Positions 5,493 to 8,033 of a stretch of 8,033 nucleotides of DNA are shown here, one piece after another. Positions within the stretch are counted from its first letter, which is position 1. Each line of letters starts with the position of its first letter. A program made the position numbers and the translations under genes. Source of the DNA: JBJXHC01 sp964538485 (GTDB lineage Bacteria; Bacteroidota; Ignavibacteria; UBA10030; UBA6906); contig CAZIHJ010000126.1 in assembly GCA_964538485.1 (NCBI GenBank), positions 1 to 8,033 of the forward strand. The letters run 5' to 3'. Below the pieces are notes generated by a model. It was not told where the DNA came from. It did not search any database and saw only the letters and a list, made by a program, of their open reading frames with translations.

Positions 5493-7382
5493 ATGAGTTC
5501 TGAACAACAGAAAATCACCATTGCCCTCACTAGCGAAGAAGTCCCGCTGCAAGGGAAGCTCGAGAGCCTGCCCACGGGTCCGGGTGTATATCAACACAAG
5601 GATGCAACGGGCAAGGTGCTATATGTTGGCAAGGCGAAAAACCTGCGGAGCCGGGTGCGTCAGTACTTTCAGAAGGCGCGGGGAGTTGAACCACGGATTG
5701 AAACCATGCTCTCCAAGGCAACTGACCTGGAGATCATTGTCACCGACTCGGAAGTGGAAGCGCTGATCCTCGAAGCCAATCTCATCAAACGACTCAAACC
5801 ACGCTACAACGTCAATCTCAAGGACGATAAAAGTTATCCCTACATTGTCATTACCAAGGAGCCGTATCCACGGGTGTTTGTTACCCGCAGGATTATCCGT
5901 GATGGCTCACGGTATTTCGGTCCGTACACCGATGTGAAAAATGTTCGTGGAGCATTGAAGTCGATCCGCGACATTTTCATGATCAGGAGTTGCAATTATT
6001 TTATAGACGATGAGCTGATCAGGAAACGCAAGGTGAAGGTTTGCCTCGACTACCACATCAAGAAGTGCGAAGGTCCGTGCGAAGGTCTCGTTACCGAACT
6101 CCGTTACAATGAAATGATCGGGCAGGTTGCCCGGCTGCTCGAAGGGAAAACAGAGACGCTCATTCGCAGTCTCCGCGCCGACATGGAGCGATTTGCCGAG
6201 GCGATGAAGTTCGAGGAAGCCGCAGTGCTGCGTGACAGAATTCGCGGACTGGAGGCCTACAGCGAGAAGCAAAAGGCGGTCGATCTCGATACGACTGATA
6301 GGGACATCGTAGCGTTTGCGGCAGAAGCCGACGACGCATGCGGCGTGGTGTTCAAAGTACGTGACGGCAAGATGATCGGCCGGCACCACTACTACATGAA
6401 TAATGTCGATCAGAAGCCGGAAGCTGAAATCGTAGCGGCGTTGTTGCAACAGTATTATCTCGAAGCCGACTATATTCCACAAGAGATCATGACGTCATTT
6501 CTCCCTGATGATTCCGAGACTGTGCAACGGTGGCTTTCCGGTCGCAAGGGGAGTGATGTGAAGCTTTGGTGTCCGATAGAAGGCGAGGAAGCCAAGCTTG
6601 TCCGACTTTCGCAGAGCAATGCAAAGTTCCTTCTGGAAGAACTCAAAATCCAACGGATGAAGCGGGCGGATTTCGTACCGCATTCCGTGCAGGCGTTGCA
6701 GCGTGACCTCCGGCTTGCAAAGTTGCCGCGCAAGATCGAGTGTTTCGATATCTCCAATATCCAGGGAACGGATTCCGTTGCATCCATGGTGGTCTTTGTG
6801 GATGGCAAACCGAAGAAAAGCGAGTACCGGAAATTCAAGATCAAAACTGTCGAGGGGCCGGATGACTTCGCCAGTATGCAGGAAGTGATCGGTCGGCGGT
6901 ACAAACGTTTGCTGGAAGAAGCGGGCGAGCTTCCTGATCTGATCATGGTTGACGGCGGAAAAGGACAACTCTCCAGTGCTGTCGAAATCCTGACGAAACT
7001 TGGTATTGATCAACCCATTATCGGACTTGCAAAGCGGCTTGAAGAGGTGTTCATTCCCGGGAAGGGTGAACCGGAGATGGTTCCGAAAACTTCTTCGGGA
7101 CTGCGGCTGCTGCAGCAGATACGCGATGATGCACACAGGTTTGCGATCAGCTTCCACCGGACCTTGCGGTCAAAGCGAACCCTCCAGACTGAACTGGATT
7201 TGATAAAGGGAATCGGGAAGAAGAGGGCGAAGGAATTGCTGGAGGCGTTTGGTTCCGTGCAGGGTGTGAAGTTTGCGACACAAGAACAACTTGCTGAGAT
7301 TGTGGGAGAGAAAGTGGCTTCAAAGATTGTCGAGTATTTTGCCGCTCCGTCTGAACAGGAGACAGAGCTTGCCAAGGAGTGA
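5493..7382 (+). CDS. uvrC: UvrABC excinuclease subunit C
   Basis: The nuclease subunit of nucleotide excision repair, which cuts 3' and then 5' of a lesion loaded by UvrA/UvrB. The 629 residues are complete (E. coli has 610). The N-terminal GIY-YIG nuclease (about 26-105) shows GVYQ (31-34), YVGKAKNLRSRV (44-55) and the Glu of LILEANLIKR (91-100). Four cysteines (167, 184, 192, 196) fit the [4Fe-4S] pattern reported for E. coli UvrC. The UVR motif for UvrB contact is about 226-260. The RNase H-like nuclease carries CFDISNIQGT (Asp419), GPDDFASM (Asp457/458), MVDGGKGQL (Asp487) and RDDAHRFAISFHR (His548). Tandem helix-hairpin-helix motifs lie at about 566-615 (LIKGIGKKRAKELL). No Shine-Dalgarno site precedes the ATG; a stop at 5460-5462 rules out an upstream ATG, GTG or TTG. 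About 15 residues precede GVY beyond the E. coli length. Confidence 0.98.
   Translation: MSSEQQKITIALTSEEVPLQGKLESLPTGPGVYQHKDATGKVLYVGKAKNLRSRVRQYFQKARGVEPRIETMLSKATDLEIIVTDSEVEALILEANLIKRLKPRYNVNLKDDKSYPYIVITKEPYPRVFVTRRIIRDGSRYFGPYTDVKNVRGALKSIRDIFMIRSCNYFIDDELIRKRKVKVCLDYHIKKCEGPCEGLVTELRYNEMIGQVARLLEGKTETLIRSLRADMERFAEAMKFEEAAVLRDRIRGLEAYSEKQKAVDLDTTDRDIVAFAAEADDACGVVFKVRDGKMIGRHHYYMNNVDQKPEAEIVAALLQQYYLEADYIPQEIMTSFLPDDSETVQRWLSGRKGSDVKLWCPIEGEEAKLVRLSQSNAKFLLEELKIQRMKRADFVPHSVQALQRDLRLAKLPRKIECFDISNIQGTDSVASMVVFVDGKPKKSEYRKFKIKTVEGPDDFASMQEVIGRRYKRLLEEAGELPDLIMVDGGKGQLSSAVEILTKLGIDQPIIGLAKRLEEVFIPGKGEPEMVPKTSSGLRLLQQIRDDAHRFAISFHRTLRSKRTLQTELDLIKGIGKKRAKELLEAFGSVQGVKFATQEQLAEIVGEKVASKIVEYFAAPSEQETELAKE
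7374..7379 (+). promoter_or_regulatory. Shine-Dalgarno site inside the uvrC 3' end
   Basis: AAGGAG overlaps the last Lys-Glu codons of uvrC and lies ten bases before the ATG at 7390. It supports both that start and coupling of the methyltransferase gene to uvrC translation. Confidence 0.72.
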
Positions 7383-7389
7383 GAATTAA

Positions 7390-8033
7390 ATGAAGGCGAC
7401 AGCGTTGGAATTATTCCGGAAGACATATCCACGGATTGCCTTCTTCTCGTATCTGAATGAAGCGCGCCGTCAACTTGCGGATTGTCATTCGTGTCTTGAT
7501 ATCGGGTGTGGCCCCGGCTCGCCGGTGCAGTTGCTTCGCTTCGAGCACGCGATCGGAGTCGACGGACACCGCCCCTCATACGAGGAAGCATTGCGCAACC
7601 ATACGCACGACGAGCTGCATTGCGCACATGTTCAGGAGATCGGCAAGCTCTTCCCGGAAAATTCCGTTGATTGCTGCATCGGTCTGGATTTGATCGAACA
7701 CCTTACCAAAGATGATGGACATCGTTTGATCAAAGACATGGAGCGTATCTCCGCAAAGAAGATTCTCCTTTTCACACCCAATGGATTCCTGCCACAACAG
7801 AGTCATGACGGCGACCTGCAGGAACACCTTTCCGGCTGGAGTGCTGAGGAGATGAAGGACCTTGGTTTTACCGTGTACGGCATGCATGGCCACAAGTGGT
7901 TGCGGGGCGAGCAACACCAGCACAGGTTCAAGCCGCACGCTCTTTCCGGCATTGTCTCGGAGCTCACGCACTATACCTGGACGCGCATGCATCCGAAGAA
8001 TGCAGCAGCCATATTTTGCGTGAAGGAAGTGGG
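7390..8033 (+). CDS. Class I SAM-dependent methyltransferase, 3' truncated by window edge
   Basis: The frame opens at ATG 7390 and stays open to the window end, giving 214 complete codons. It has the landmarks of a Methyltransf_11/25-type enzyme: SAM-binding motif I CLDIGCGPGSP (35-45), acidic strand 2 end GVDGH with Asp58, motif IV-like FPENSVDCCIGLDLIEHL (88-105), and a strand 5 region KKILLFTPNGFLP (123-135). The protein is His-rich, notably GEQHQHRFKPH (173-183). The EHL then FTPNG spacing resembles small methyltransferases that act on metabolites or glycans, but no substrate can be assigned. It has no signal peptide or membrane segment, so it should be cytoplasmic. Only seven bases separate it from the uvrC stop, and AAGGAG overlaps the uvrC end, so the two are very likely co-transcribed; a repair role does not follow from that. 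It is not similar at motif level to the methyltransferase-like protein at 664-1551. Confidence 0.9.
   Translation, partial: MKATALELFRKTYPRIAFFSYLNEARRQLADCHSCLDIGCGPGSPVQLLRFEHAIGVDGHRPSYEEALRNHTHDELHCAHVQEIGKLFPENSVDCCIGLDLIEHLTKDDGHRLIKDMERISAKKILLFTPNGFLPQQSHDGDLQEHLSGWSAEEMKDLGFTVYGMHGHKWLRGEQHQHRFKPHALSGIVSELTHYTWTRMHPKNAAAIFCVKEV

Noticed and set aside
7010..7627. A 205-codon open frame on the minus strand
   Set aside because: It is antisense to the conserved C-terminal part of uvrC and the start of the next gene; composition is Ser/Arg-rich, as expected for a shadow frame.

Overview
The window looks like chromosomal DNA from a free-living, Gram-negative bacterium of the Bacteroidota/Chlorobiota/Ignavibacteriota (FCB) side of the tree. 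The best clue is the minus-strand secreted protein. It ends in a textbook type IX secretion (T9SS) sorting domain of the 'QNYPNPFNPST' kind, which is common in that group. Moderate base composition, clear Shine-Dalgarno sites on several genes and the lack of mobile elements fit an ordinary chromosomal region. No genus can be named from this sequence alone.

Layout. A rightward block fills the first 3.5 kb: a 5'-truncated 1-Cys peroxiredoxin (1-621), a divergent SAM-methyltransferase-like protein (664-1551), a short PepSY-type membrane protein (1640-2236), a DUF1905/YdeI-like protein (2217-2774) that starts at a TTG inside the PepSY gene, and a membrane-anchored SIMPL-domain protein (2802-3521). 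A strong hairpin at 3606-3636 closes the block. A leftward gene (5277-3661) converges on the same hairpin and encodes a secreted C39-like cysteine peptidase with a T9SS C-terminal domain. A 215-bp divergent intergenic region (5278-5492) follows. A rightward pair then completes the window: full-length uvrC (5493-7382) and, seven bases downstream, a class I SAM methyltransferase (7390 to beyond the window end).

How the genes relate. Peroxiredoxin handles peroxides and UvrC repairs damaged DNA. SIMPL and YdeI-like proteins are often linked to stress tolerance, but any shared regulon is inference. The spacing of the first five genes (gaps of 42, 88, -20 and 27 bases) allows one transcript, though the first two junctions are less certain. 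No defence system, phage, IS element, CRISPR array, rRNA or convincing tRNA was seen. The least ordinary items are the peptidase's domain combination, the structured leader of uvrC, and the two unassigned methyltransferases.
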